From Candidatus Limiplasma pullicola (GTDB lineage: Bacteria > Bacillota > Clostridia > Christensenellales > Aristaeellaceae): DNA of 40,140 bases. This document shows positions 6,976 to 15,137 of this stretch, piece after piece. The DNA lies in NCBI GenBank assembly GCA_018710985.1, contig DVIV01000029.1, positions 1 through 40,140 on the forward strand, in the 5' to 3' direction. Position 1 is the stretch's first letter. Each line of letters begins with the position of its first letter. Below the pieces are notes generated by a model, which was given only the letters and a program-made list of their open reading frames with translations, was not told the origin of the DNA and did no database searches. Position numbers and translations under genes: made by a program.

Positions 6976-9591
6976 ATGACTGATGCACGCAAACCCGTGG
7001 ACAGTGTGGAACGCCTGGAGGAAGAGCTTGCCCTGGTGCGGGCCGCGCAGAAGAAGTACGCCGAGTTTACGCAGGAACAGGTGGACCGCATCTTCTTCGC
7101 GGCGGCCATGGCCGCATGCAAGATGCGCCTGCCGCTGGCCAAGATGGCCGTCGAGGAGACGGGCATGGGCGTGGTGGAGGACAAGGTCATCAAAAACCAC
7201 TTCGCTTCCGAATATATATACAACGCCTACCGCGACGTGAAAACCTGCGGCGTGATCGAGGAGGACAAGGCCTACGGCATCACCCGCCTGGCCGAGCCGC
7301 TGGGGGTTGTGGCGGCGGTGATCCCCACCACCAACCCGACCTCGACCGCGATTTTCAAGACCCTCGCCTGCCTCAAGACCCGCAACGGCATCGTCATCTC
7401 CCCCCACCCGCGCGCCAAGAGGTGCACGGCCGAGGCCGCGCGCATCGTGCTGGAGGCGGCGGTGGCAGCCGGCGCGCCGGAGCACATCATCTCCTGGATC
7501 GACGTGCCCAGCCTGGAGATGACCAACCTCATCATGTGCGAGTGCGACTGCACCTTGGCCACCGGCGGCCCCGGCATGGTGCGCTCGGCCTATTCCAGCG
7601 GCAAGCCGGCGCTGGGCGTGGGCGCGGGCAACGTGCCCGCCATCATCGACGAGAGCGCGGACATTTTGCTCGCGGTCAACTCCATCATCCACTCCAAGAC
7701 CTTCGACAACGGCATGATCTGCGCCTCCGAGCAGAGCGTGATCGTGCCCGAAAGCATCTATGACAAGGTGCGCGCCGAGTTCGCCGCCCGCGGGTGCTAT
7801 TTCCTTGAGGGCGAGGAGCTGGACAAGGTCCGCAAGACCATCATCATCAACGGCTCCCTCAACGCCAAGATCGTCGGCCAGCCCGCGCACAAGATCGCCA
7901 GGCTCGCCGGCCTGGACGTAGGCGAGCGCTGCAAGGTGCTCATCGGCGAGGTCGAGAGCGTGGATCTCAGCGAGGAATTCGCCCACGAGAAGCTCTCCCC
8001 CGTGCTGGCCATGTACCGCGCAAAGGACTTTGACGACGCCATGGCCAAGGCCGAGCGCCTCATCGAGGACGGCGGCCACGGCCATACCGCCAGCGTCTAC
8101 CTCAACCCCAACACCCAGCGCGAAAAGCTCATGCGTTTCGCCGAGAAGATGGAAACCTGCCGCATCGTGGTCAACACCCCCTCCTCGCAGGGCGGCATCG
8201 GCGATCTCTACAACTTCAAGCTCGCTCCTTCCCTTACGCTGGGCTGCGGCTCCTGGGGCGGCAACTCCGTCAGCGAAAACGTTGGCGTGAAGCACCTGCT
8301 CAACATCAAGACCGTCGCCGAGAGGAGAGAGAACATGCTGTGGTTCCGCGCGCCTGAAAAGGTGTACATCAAGAAGGGCTGCCTGCCCGTGGCCCTGCGC
8401 GAGCTGGGAGAGGTGCTGGGCAAGAAGAAGGTCTTTATCGTCACCGACAGCTTCCTCTATCACAACGGCTACACCAAAGCCGTGACCGACCGCCTGGACG
8501 AAATGGGCATCACCCACACCACCTTCTTTGACGTGGCCCCCGACCCCAGCCTGGCCTCCGCCAAGGAGGGCGCGGCCGCCATGACCGCCTTCCAGCCCGA
8601 CTGCATCATCGCCATCGGCGGCGGCAGCGCCATGGACGCGGCCAAGATCATGTGGGTGCTCTACGAGCATCCGGACGTGGACTTCCTCGATATGGCCATG
8701 CGCTTCTGCGACATCCGCAAGCGCATCTACACCTTCCCCCGCATGGGCGAAAAGGCGTACTTCATCGCCATCCCCACCACCGCCGGCACCGGCAGCGAGG
8801 TCACGCCCTTTGCGGTCATCACCGATCAGGACACCGGCGTCAAGTACCCGCTGGCCGACTATGAGCTCATGCCCAAGATGGCCATCGTGGACGCGGACAT
8901 GATGATGAACGCGCCCAGGGGGCTGACCAGCGCCAGCGGCATCGACGCCGTGACGCACGACCTGGAGGCCATCGCCAGCATGATGGCCACCGACTACACC
9001 GACGGCCTGGCCATCCAGAGCCTGAAGATGATCTTCGACTACCTGCCCCGCGCCTACAACGACGGCCCCAACGACGCCGAGGCCCGCGAGAAGATGGCCA
9101 ACGCCGCCACCATGGCCGGCATGGCGTTTGCCAACGCCTTCCTGGGCGTGTGCCACTCCATGGCGCACAAGCTGGGCGCGTTCCACCACCTGCCCCATGG
9201 CGTTGCCAACGCGCTGATGATCGACGAGGTGCTGCGCTTCAACGCCGCCGAGGTGCCCGCCAAGATGGGCACCTTCCCGCAGTACGACCACCCGCACACG
9301 CTTTCGCGCTACGCGATGGTCGCCGACGCCCTGGGCCTGGGCGGCAAGGACGAGAGCGAGAAGCTGGAAAACCTCATCCGCGCCATCGACGAATTGAAGG
9401 AAAAGATCGGCATCAAGCCCACCATCCGCGACTACGGCATTGATGAAAACGACTTCCTGAACCGTTTGGATGAGATGGTGGAGCAGGCCTTTGACGACCA
9501 GTGCACCGGCGCCAACCCGCGCTACCCGCTGATGAAGGAAATCAGGCAGATGTACCTCAGCGCCTACTACGGCGCCGGGGCCGACAAGTAA
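6976..9591 (+). CDS. adhE: Bifunctional acetaldehyde-CoA/alcohol dehydrogenase
   Basis: AdhE reduces acetyl-CoA to acetaldehyde and then to ethanol, using two NADH, and is the main ethanol-forming enzyme of many anaerobes. The 871 residues are the usual full length. The N-terminal aldehyde dehydrogenase half (about 1-440) has its catalytic cysteine near residue 252 (GMICASEQS). The C-terminal iron-dependent alcohol dehydrogenase half (about 455-871) has the GGGSAMDAAK nucleotide site, the PTTAGTGSEVTP motif and the metal-binding histidines in CHSMAHKLGAFHHLPHG. AAAGGAG lies ten bases before the ATG. A promoter and a Rex operator upstream predict induction when NADH is high. It is the first gene of a rightward run reaching the hydrogenases, so ethanol and hydrogen, two competing electron sinks, appear to be controlled together. 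Confidence 0.97.
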   Translation: MTDARKPVDSVERLEEELALVRAAQKKYAEFTQEQVDRIFFAAAMAACKMRLPLAKMAVEETGMGVVEDKVIKNHFASEYIYNAYRDVKTCGVIEEDKAYGITRLAEPLGVVAAVIPTTNPTSTAIFKTLACLKTRNGIVISPHPRAKRCTAEAARIVLEAAVAAGAPEHIISWIDVPSLEMTNLIMCECDCTLATGGPGMVRSAYSSGKPALGVGAGNVPAIIDESADILLAVNSIIHSKTFDNGMICASEQSVIVPESIYDKVRAEFAARGCYFLEGEELDKVRKTIIINGSLNAKIVGQPAHKIARLAGLDVGERCKVLIGEVESVDLSEEFAHEKLSPVLAMYRAKDFDDAMAKAERLIEDGGHGHTASVYLNPNTQREKLMRFAEKMETCRIVVNTPSSQGGIGDLYNFKLAPSLTLGCGSWGGNSVSENVGVKHLLNIKTVAERRENMLWFRAPEKVYIKKGCLPVALRELGEVLGKKKVFIVTDSFLYHNGYTKAVTDRLDEMGITHTTFFDVAPDPSLASAKEGAAAMTAFQPDCIIAIGGGSAMDAAKIMWVLYEHPDVDFLDMAMRFCDIRKRIYTFPRMGEKAYFIAIPTTAGTGSEVTPFAVITDQDTGVKYPLADYELMPKMAIVDADMMMNAPRGLTSASGIDAVTHDLEAIASMMATDYTDGLAIQSLKMIFDYLPRAYNDGPNDAEAREKMANAATMAGMAFANAFLGVCHSMAHKLGAFHHLPHGVANALMIDEVLRFNAAEVPAKMGTFPQYDHPHTLSRYAMVADALGLGGKDESEKLENLIRAIDELKEKIGIKPTIRDYGIDENDFLNRLDEMVEQAFDDQCTGANPRYPLMKEIRQMYLSAYYGAGADK

Positions 9592-9605
9592 GGAGGGCGG
9601 CTCAG

Positions 9606-10355
9606 ATGAAACTGGACAAGGTGATTGCGGTCCGCACCAACAAGACCGTGTACCGCGACGGCCATCTGGCCATCAAGGTGTTTGACAGCGACTACAGCAA
9701 GGCGGACGTTCTCAACGAGGCGCTCAACCAGGCCCGCGTGGAGGAAACCTCTCTCAACGTGCCCCGCCTGCACGAGGTATGCACGGTGGACGGCAAGTGG
9801 GCCATCGTCAGCGATTTCATCCCCGGCAAGACCCTCGCGCGGCTCATGGAGGAAAACCCCGGCCGGCGCGACGAATACATGGACCTGTTCGTGGATCTGC
9901 AGCTCAAGATGCACGAGCAGACCTGCCCGCTGCTGGGCAAGCTCAAGGACAAGATGAACCGCAAGATCGACCAGACCGGCCTGGACGCCACCACCCGCTA
10001 TGAGCTGCACGCGCGGCTGCAGGGCATGCCCAACCACAAGAAGCTCTGCCACGGCGACTTCGACCCCAAAAACATCATCCTGCGCGACGACGGCGAGCCC
10101 TTCATCCTGGACTGGGCCCACGCCACGCAGGGCAACGCCAGCGCCGACGCGGCCCGCACGTACCTGCTGTTCTGGCTGGCGGGCGACATCGACGGGGCGG
10201 AGAGCTACCTCGACCTGTTCTGCAAAAAGAGCGACACCGCCAGGCAGTACGTGCAGAAGTGGATTCCCATCGTGGCCGCCAGCCAGAGCGTGAAGGGCCG
10301 CGCGGAGGAGCGCGAGTTCCTTTTGCACTGGGTCAACGTGGTGGACTACGAATAA
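9606..10355 (+). CDS. APH-fold phosphotransferase, kinase-like
   Basis: This 249-residue protein belongs to the aminoglycoside phosphotransferase/eukaryotic-like kinase fold. It shows the catalytic loop HGDFDPKN (about residues 155-162, with Asp and Asn in the right places) and the metal-binding Asp in FILDW about 20 residues later. An antibiotic resistance role is unlikely: the gene starts 14 bases after adhE, with AAGGAGGGCGG before its ATG, and precedes hydrogenase genes. In Ruminococcus albus a similar adhE-HydS-HydA2 unit also contains a gene annotated as a protein kinase together with a phosphatase. I infer that this protein may be the kinase partner of the SpoIIE-type phosphatase downstream. 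The substrate is unknown, and a small-molecule substrate remains possible. Confidence 0.75.
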   Translation: MKLDKVIAVRTNKTVYRDGHLAIKVFDSDYSKADVLNEALNQARVEETSLNVPRLHEVCTVDGKWAIVSDFIPGKTLARLMEENPGRRDEYMDLFVDLQLKMHEQTCPLLGKLKDKMNRKIDQTGLDATTRYELHARLQGMPNHKKLCHGDFDPKNIILRDDGEPFILDWAHATQGNASADAARTYLLFWLAGDIDGAESYLDLFCKKSDTARQYVQKWIPIVAASQSVKGRAEEREFLLHWVNVVDYE

Positions 10356-10424
10356 GCGATTCGCGCCCCGTCCGCGGGGCGTCAGGATACGGCGGTCAAA
10401 CGCCAGCAAAGGAGCAAACCTGTT

Positions 10425-10667
10425 ATGAAGATCACCATTTGTATCGGTTCCAGCTGTCACCTCAAGGGCTCGCGCCAGATCGTGGAGGAGCTTCAGCGCC
10501 TGGTGGCGGAAAAAGGGCTCAAGGACAAAATCGAGCTGGCGGGCAAGTTCTGCATGGGCAACTGCCAGAACGGCGTGTGCGTCACCGTGGACGAGGAGCC
10601 CTTCTCCCTGAGGCCCGAGGACACCAAAGCCTTCTTTGAAAACGACGTGCTTCCCCGGCTCAAATAA
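10425..10667 (+). CDS. Thioredoxin-like [2Fe-2S] ferredoxin
   Basis: This 80-residue protein resembles the [2Fe-2S] domain found in NuoE/HydC-type subunits of NADH dehydrogenases and bifurcating hydrogenases. The four expected cysteine ligands are visible as C6-x4-C11 near the start and C-x3-C (CMGNC) near residues 44-48. It lacks the N-terminal helical part of full NuoE, so it is probably a free electron carrier or sensor component. GGAG precedes the ATG. It lies between the kinase-like gene and the sensory hydrogenase, where it may pass electrons to or from the latter. That role is inference. Confidence 0.85.
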   Translation: MKITICIGSSCHLKGSRQIVEELQRLVAEKGLKDKIELAGKFCMGNCQNGVCVTVDEEPFSLRPEDTKAFFENDVLPRLK

Positions 10668-10757
10668 CCTCAACCGCCGACCTCGCGGGGCTGACGCGCT
10701 TTTTCACGCCAGCCCCCTTGGCCTGTTCTCATCCCTTTGCATTGGAGGAGGCTGCCC

Positions 10758-12425
10758 ATGCTCGAAGTGCTCAACCTCAATGAAAACAACTGCGCGGACT
10801 GCTACAAGTGCATCCGCACCTGCTCGGTCAAGGCCATCACCTACGCCAACAACACCGCCGAGATCGTGCACGACGAGTGCATCCTCTGCGGCAACTGCTT
10901 CGTGGCCTGCCCGCAGAAGGCCAAGCAGGTCCGCTGCGACGTGCCCCGCGTCAAGGAGGCCATCGCCGCGGGCAGGCATGTGGTGTGCAGCCTGGCCCCG
11001 TCCTTCATCGCGGATTTCCGCATCCGCTCCCTCGACGTGATGGCCGACGCCCTCAAGCGCCTGGGTTTTGCCGAGGTGCAGGAAACCGCCGTGGGCGCGC
11101 AGATGGTCAGCGACGAATACGCGCGCATCATGCGCGAGGGAAAGCAGCGCGTGCTCATCTCCAGCTGCTGCCCCTCCATCAACATGCTCATCCAGAAGTA
11201 CTACCCCACCATGCTCCCCCATCTGGCCAGGGTGCTCACCCCCATGCAGGCGCACTGCAAGGCCATCAAGGAGCAGAATCCGCAGGCTTTCACCGTGTTC
11301 ATCGGCCCCTGCATCGCCAAGAAGGCCGAGGCGGACGAAAGCCCCTACACGGATGTGGCCCTCACCTATGACGAGCTGCGCGACTGGCTGGCCCAGGAGC
11401 ACATTGAGCTGCCCACCGACCACGTCGAACCCGCCGACGGCAAGCGCGCGCGCCTCTACCCCGCCACCGGCGGCGTGCTCAAGGCCACCGACCGCGTGGA
11501 CGGCTACCGCCGCATCGCCATCGACGGCGTGGACAACTGCCGCGCCGTGTTCGACGAATTGGAAAACGGCCAGTTCGGCAACGTGTTCATCGAAATGAGC
11601 GCCTGCGAGGGCAGCTGCGTCAACGGCCCCTGCATCCGCGAGCACGCCGAGCGCCGCCTCAAGGGCGCGCTGCGCGTGGACAACTTCGCCGGCGATCAGC
11701 GCTTCGACGACCCCGCGCCCGCCGACATCAGCCACAGCTACGCCTTCCTGGGCGGCAGGAAGGTCAAGTTCGGCTCCGAGGCCATCAGCGACATGCTCTA
11801 CAAGATGGGCAAGACCAGCCCCGAAAAGGAGCTCAACTGCGGCAGCTGCGGCTATCCCACCTGCCGCGACAAGGCCATCGCCATTTTGGAGGGCAAGGCC
11901 AAGATCGAGATGTGCCTGCCCTTCCTCAAGGAGAAGGCCGAGAGCTTCTCCGACAGCATCATCAACAACACCCCCAACGCCATCATCGTCATGGACGAGG
12001 ACCTGGTGGTGCAGCAGATCAACCGCGCGGCCCTGCGCATGTTCAAGCTCAAGGACGCCAGCGACATCCTCCATGAGCACGTGGTCCGCATCCTCAATCC
12101 CGGCGACTACCAGAACATCATCACCTCCGCCCTGCACACCACCACCCGCATGCACTACCTGGCCGACTACCAGCTCTACGTGGACGAAACCATCCTCTAC
12201 GACCGGCAGTACCATATCGTGATCTCCCTCATGCGCGACGTGACCGAGCAGGAAACCCTGCGCGGGCAGGACGCGGAGCTGCGCAAGCAGACGGTGGAGA
12301 TCACCGACAAGGTGATCGAAAAGCAGATGCGCGTGGTGCAGGAGATCGCTTCGCTCCTGGGCGAGACCACGGCGGAAACCAAGATCGCCCTCACCAAGCT
12401 AAAGGATGCGATGGCCCATGAATGA
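10758..12425 (+). CDS. hydS: Sensory-type [FeFe] hydrogenase with PAS domain
   Basis: This 555-residue protein combines, in order, two [4Fe-4S] ferredoxin motifs (CADCYKCIRTC and CILCGNCFVAC, about residues 12-55), an [FeFe] hydrogenase catalytic domain (about 75-300), a further Fe-S motif (CGSCGYPTC, about 361), a PAS domain (about 395-500) and a helical tail. The H-cluster loops are present but altered: SSCCPSI, GPCIAKK and EMSACEGSCVNGPC, where catalytic enzymes have TSCCPxW, MPCxxK and ExMACxGGC. All H-cluster cysteines remain. This layout is that of putative hydrogen sensors (HydS, group C), which are thought to signal rather than make H2. GGAGGAG precedes the chosen ATG. Its end overlaps the phosphatase start by eight bases, so the two proteins are probably made together and interact. 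Confidence 0.88.
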   Translation: MLEVLNLNENNCADCYKCIRTCSVKAITYANNTAEIVHDECILCGNCFVACPQKAKQVRCDVPRVKEAIAAGRHVVCSLAPSFIADFRIRSLDVMADALKRLGFAEVQETAVGAQMVSDEYARIMREGKQRVLISSCCPSINMLIQKYYPTMLPHLARVLTPMQAHCKAIKEQNPQAFTVFIGPCIAKKAEADESPYTDVALTYDELRDWLAQEHIELPTDHVEPADGKRARLYPATGGVLKATDRVDGYRRIAIDGVDNCRAVFDELENGQFGNVFIEMSACEGSCVNGPCIREHAERRLKGALRVDNFAGDQRFDDPAPADISHSYAFLGGRKVKFGSEAISDMLYKMGKTSPEKELNCGSCGYPTCRDKAIAILEGKAKIEMCLPFLKEKAESFSDSIINNTPNAIIVMDEDLVVQQINRAALRMFKLKDASDILHEHVVRILNPGDYQNIITSALHTTTRMHYLADYQLYVDETILYDRQYHIVISLMRDVTEQETLRGQDAELRKQTVEITDKVIEKQMRVVQEIASLLGETTAETKIALTKLKDAMAHE

Positions 12426-13590
12426 CCTGTGGATTGAAACCGGTTCCATCAGCATGAACAAGCACGGCGAAACCCTCTGCGGCGACAAGGTGGAATTGGC
12501 CGGCGGCGGCGACGAGGACCTTACGCTGGTGCTGGCCGACGGCCTGGGCAGCGGGGTGAAGGCCAACATCCTCTCCACCCTGACCAGCAAAATCCTCTGC
12601 ACCATGATCTCCGGCGGCATCCCGCTGGAGGAGTGCGTCTCCACCATCGCAAGCACGCTGCCGGTGTGCAGCGTGCGCAAGGTGGCCTATTCGACCTTCA
12701 CCATCATCCGGATTCTGGACAACAAAACCGCGCGCATCATCCAGTTTGACAACCCCGCCACCATCGTGCTGCGCAAGGGCGAAGTGTTCGACTATCCCAG
12801 GGTCACGCGCGTGATTTCCGGCAAGACCATCTGGGAGAGCACCTTCCCCATCGAGCTGGACGACGTGTTCATCGCCATGAGCGACGGCGCGGAGTACGCG
12901 GGCGTGGGCGACCTGATGAACTTCGGCTGGACGCGCGATTCCATCGCCGACTACGCCATGGCCAACTACCTGCCCGAAAACAGCGCCAAGTTCACCGCCG
13001 GCCTCATCATCGACGAGTGTGACCGCCTCTACGGCGGCTCGCCGGGCGACGACACCACCGTGGCCGTGGTGCGCGTGCGCGGCCGCCATCCGGTCAACCT
13101 CGTGGTCGGCCCGCCCGAGCACAAGGAGGACGACGTGCGCATGATGAACCTCTTCTTCGGCAAGGAGGGCACCAAAATCGTCTGCGGCGGCACCACCAGC
13201 AACGTCGTCTCCCGCTACCTGGGCCAGCCCATCATCGCCTCGCTGGACTATCACGACCCCGACGTGCCGCCCATCAGCCGCATCAAGGGCGTCGATCTGA
13301 CCACCGAGGGCGTGATCACCCTCTCCAAGGTGCTCACCTACGCCGAGGATTTCCTCGATCAGGCCAAGCTCGCCCCCGCCTGGTCCACCCAGAAGGACGG
13401 CGCGAGCCTCATCGCCCGCGAGCTGTTTGAAAACGCGACCGACGTCAATTTCTTTGTGGGCCGCGCCATCAACCCCGCGCACCAGAACCCCAACCTGCCC
13501 ATCACCTTTGGCATCAAGCAGCAGCTGATCACCAGCCTGGCCGACTGCCTCAAAAAAATGGGCAAACACGTTCGCCTTTCCTACTTCTAA
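12418..13590 (+). CDS. SpoIIE/PP2C-type protein phosphatase
   Basis: This 390-residue protein has a PP2C-like phosphatase domain in its first 225 residues. The metal-binding aspartates appear in LADGLGSG, MSDGAEY and SPGDDTT, the SpoIIE pattern. The remaining 165 residues form an additional domain that I do not recognise. Its start overlaps the end of the HydS-like gene, so translation is likely coupled. I chose this ATG over one 12 bases upstream because the family usually begins just before the GS-x4-KHGE segment and because AAAGG is better spaced. Known sensory [FeFe] hydrogenase loci encode phosphatases of this kind. The likely role is to dephosphorylate a regulator or enzyme in response to the sensor. 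Confidence 0.85.
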   Translation: MNDLWIETGSISMNKHGETLCGDKVELAGGGDEDLTLVLADGLGSGVKANILSTLTSKILCTMISGGIPLEECVSTIASTLPVCSVRKVAYSTFTIIRILDNKTARIIQFDNPATIVLRKGEVFDYPRVTRVISGKTIWESTFPIELDDVFIAMSDGAEYAGVGDLMNFGWTRDSIADYAMANYLPENSAKFTAGLIIDECDRLYGGSPGDDTTVAVVRVRGRHPVNLVVGPPEHKEDDVRMMNLFFGKEGTKIVCGGTTSNVVSRYLGQPIIASLDYHDPDVPPISRIKGVDLTTEGVITLSKVLTYAEDFLDQAKLAPAWSTQKDGASLIARELFENATDVNFFVGRAINPAHQNPNLPITFGIKQQLITSLADCLKKMGKHVRLSYF

Positions 13591-13614
13591 AACCGGATGG
13601 AGGAATCATCGGCT

Positions 13615-15051
13615 ATGCTGCTATTCGACACCTACGTTCAAAAGCTCAAGTACAAGGTGCTCAAGGAGGTCGCGCGCCACGACTACGCCGGGACGCTGCA
13701 GGACTGCTACCTGGACATCCCCAAGGCGATCTCCCCCGGCCCCAGGAGCACCATGCGCTGCTGCATCTACAAGGAGCGCGCCATCGTGGCCGAGCGCGTG
13801 AAAATCGCCATGGGCGGCCACAAGGAAAACCCCAACGTCATCGAGGTCATCGGCATCGCCTGCGACGAGTGCCCCGTCAGCGGCTACCGCGTCGGCCCCG
13901 ACTGCCGCGGCTGCATCGCGCACCGCTGCTCCAGCGCCTGCCCGCGCGGCGCGATCTCCTTTGACGAAAACCACCACGCGCACATCGACCCCGACAAGTG
14001 CATCAACTGCGGCAAGTGCGCCTCCGTCTGCCCCTACAGCGCCATCCAGAACCATGTGCGCCCCTGCGAGCGCGCCTGCAAGGTCAAGGCCATCCAGCAG
14101 GGCGAAAACCATGTGGCCCATATCGACGACAGCAAGTGCATCGCCTGCGGCGCGTGCGTCTACCAGTGCCCCTTCGGCGCCATTCAGGACAAGAGCTTCC
14201 TCCTGGACGCCATCCGCATCCTGCGCGAAAGCGAGGGCAACAAAAAGTACAAGGTCTACGCCGTCGTCGCCCCCTCCATCTCCAGCCAGTTCGTCTATGC
14301 CAAGCTGGGTCAGGTGATCACGGGCCTCAAGGAGCTGGGCTTCTTCAGCGTGGTGGAGGCCGCGCTGGGCGCGGACATGGTCGCCTACCGCGAGGCCAAA
14401 GAGCTGGCCGAGAAGGGCTTCCTCACCTCCAGCTGCTGCCCCGCCTTTGTCAGCTACATCGAAAAGAGCTTTCCCACCCTGAGGCCCTTCGTCAGCCACA
14501 ACCTCTCCCCCATGGCCGAGGTGGCGCGCTTCATCAAGGGCACCGACCCCGACGCCAAAATCATCTTCATCGGCCCCTGCACGGCCAAGAAGCAGGAGTT
14601 CCAGCGCGAGGAGGTCAGGCCGTGGGTCGACTGCGTGCTCACCTTCGAGGAGCTGCAGGCCTGGTTTGACAGCCGGGATCTCGACCTGCCCTCCCTCGGC
14701 GAGGACGTGCTGGACAACGCCAGCTACTTCGGCCGCATCTTCGCGCGCAGCGGCGGCCTGACCGACGCGGTGGCCCAGGCCCTCAAGGAGCAGCAGAGCG
14801 ATTTCATCGTAAGCCCCATCCCCTGCGACGGCATCGAGGCCTGCCGCGTGGCCCTGCTCAAGAAGCAGAAAAACCTGCTCAAGGAAAACTTCATCGAGGG
14901 CATGGCCTGCGTGGGCGGCTGCATCGGCGGCGCGGGCTGCCTCACCCACGGCCCCAAGGACAAGGGCGAGGTGGACAAATACGGCCACGAGGCCTACGAA
15001 AAGACCATCTCCGCCGCGCTGGCCCAGTGCGCCTACGACGCGGAGAAGTAA
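13615..15051 (+). CDS. [FeFe] hydrogenase, group B (HydA2-like)
   Basis: This 478-residue monomeric hydrogenase probably produces H2 from reduced ferredoxin. The N-terminal region has cysteine-rich segments characteristic of group B (CDECP, CRGCIAHRCSSAC), followed by two [4Fe-4S] motifs (CINCGKCASVCP and CIACGACVYQCP). The catalytic domain carries the H-cluster loops TSSCCPAF (about residue 272), GPCTAKK (about 320) and GMACVGGCIGGAGC (about 430-443). The GPC loop in place of MPC and the IGGAG ending are typical of group B. An ATG 18 bases upstream overlaps the GGAGG Shine-Dalgarno site, so the ATG given here is the better start. It is the last gene of the adhE-hydS run and ends just before a strong terminator. 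Maturases HydEFG are not in the window. Confidence 0.93.
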   Translation: MLLFDTYVQKLKYKVLKEVARHDYAGTLQDCYLDIPKAISPGPRSTMRCCIYKERAIVAERVKIAMGGHKENPNVIEVIGIACDECPVSGYRVGPDCRGCIAHRCSSACPRGAISFDENHHAHIDPDKCINCGKCASVCPYSAIQNHVRPCERACKVKAIQQGENHVAHIDDSKCIACGACVYQCPFGAIQDKSFLLDAIRILRESEGNKKYKVYAVVAPSISSQFVYAKLGQVITGLKELGFFSVVEAALGADMVAYREAKELAEKGFLTSSCCPAFVSYIEKSFPTLRPFVSHNLSPMAEVARFIKGTDPDAKIIFIGPCTAKKQEFQREEVRPWVDCVLTFEELQAWFDSRDLDLPSLGEDVLDNASYFGRIFARSGGLTDAVAQALKEQQSDFIVSPIPCDGIEACRVALLKKQKNLLKENFIEGMACVGGCIGGAGCLTHGPKDKGEVDKYGHEAYEKTISAALAQCAYDAEK

Positions 15052-15068
15052 CCCCGGCGGGCATCATA

Positions 15069-15115
15069 AAGCATCCGCGCTTTCCCCATGCAAAGGAGAA
15101 GCGCGGATGCTTTTG
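15069..15115. terminator. Bidirectional terminator
   Basis: A 14-bp perfect stem (AAGCATCCGCGCTT with AAGCGCGGATGCTT) with a 16-base loop is followed by TTTT on the plus strand and TTTAT on the minus strand. It lies between the convergent hydrogenase and peptidoglycan-binding genes and can serve both. Confidence 0.85.
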
Positions 15116-15137
15116 CGTTCTGCGGTTTTTGGGGGAC

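Noticed and set aside
6955-9297. 780-codon minus-strand frame opposite adhE
   Set aside because: Composition is a GC shadow (His, Gly, Val and Ala runs) and the opposite strand encodes a full-length AdhE.
9606-10355. Aminoglycoside resistance gene
   Set aside because: The fold matches, but the protein lacks close family features beyond the catalytic loop and its place in a fermentation operon argues against resistance.
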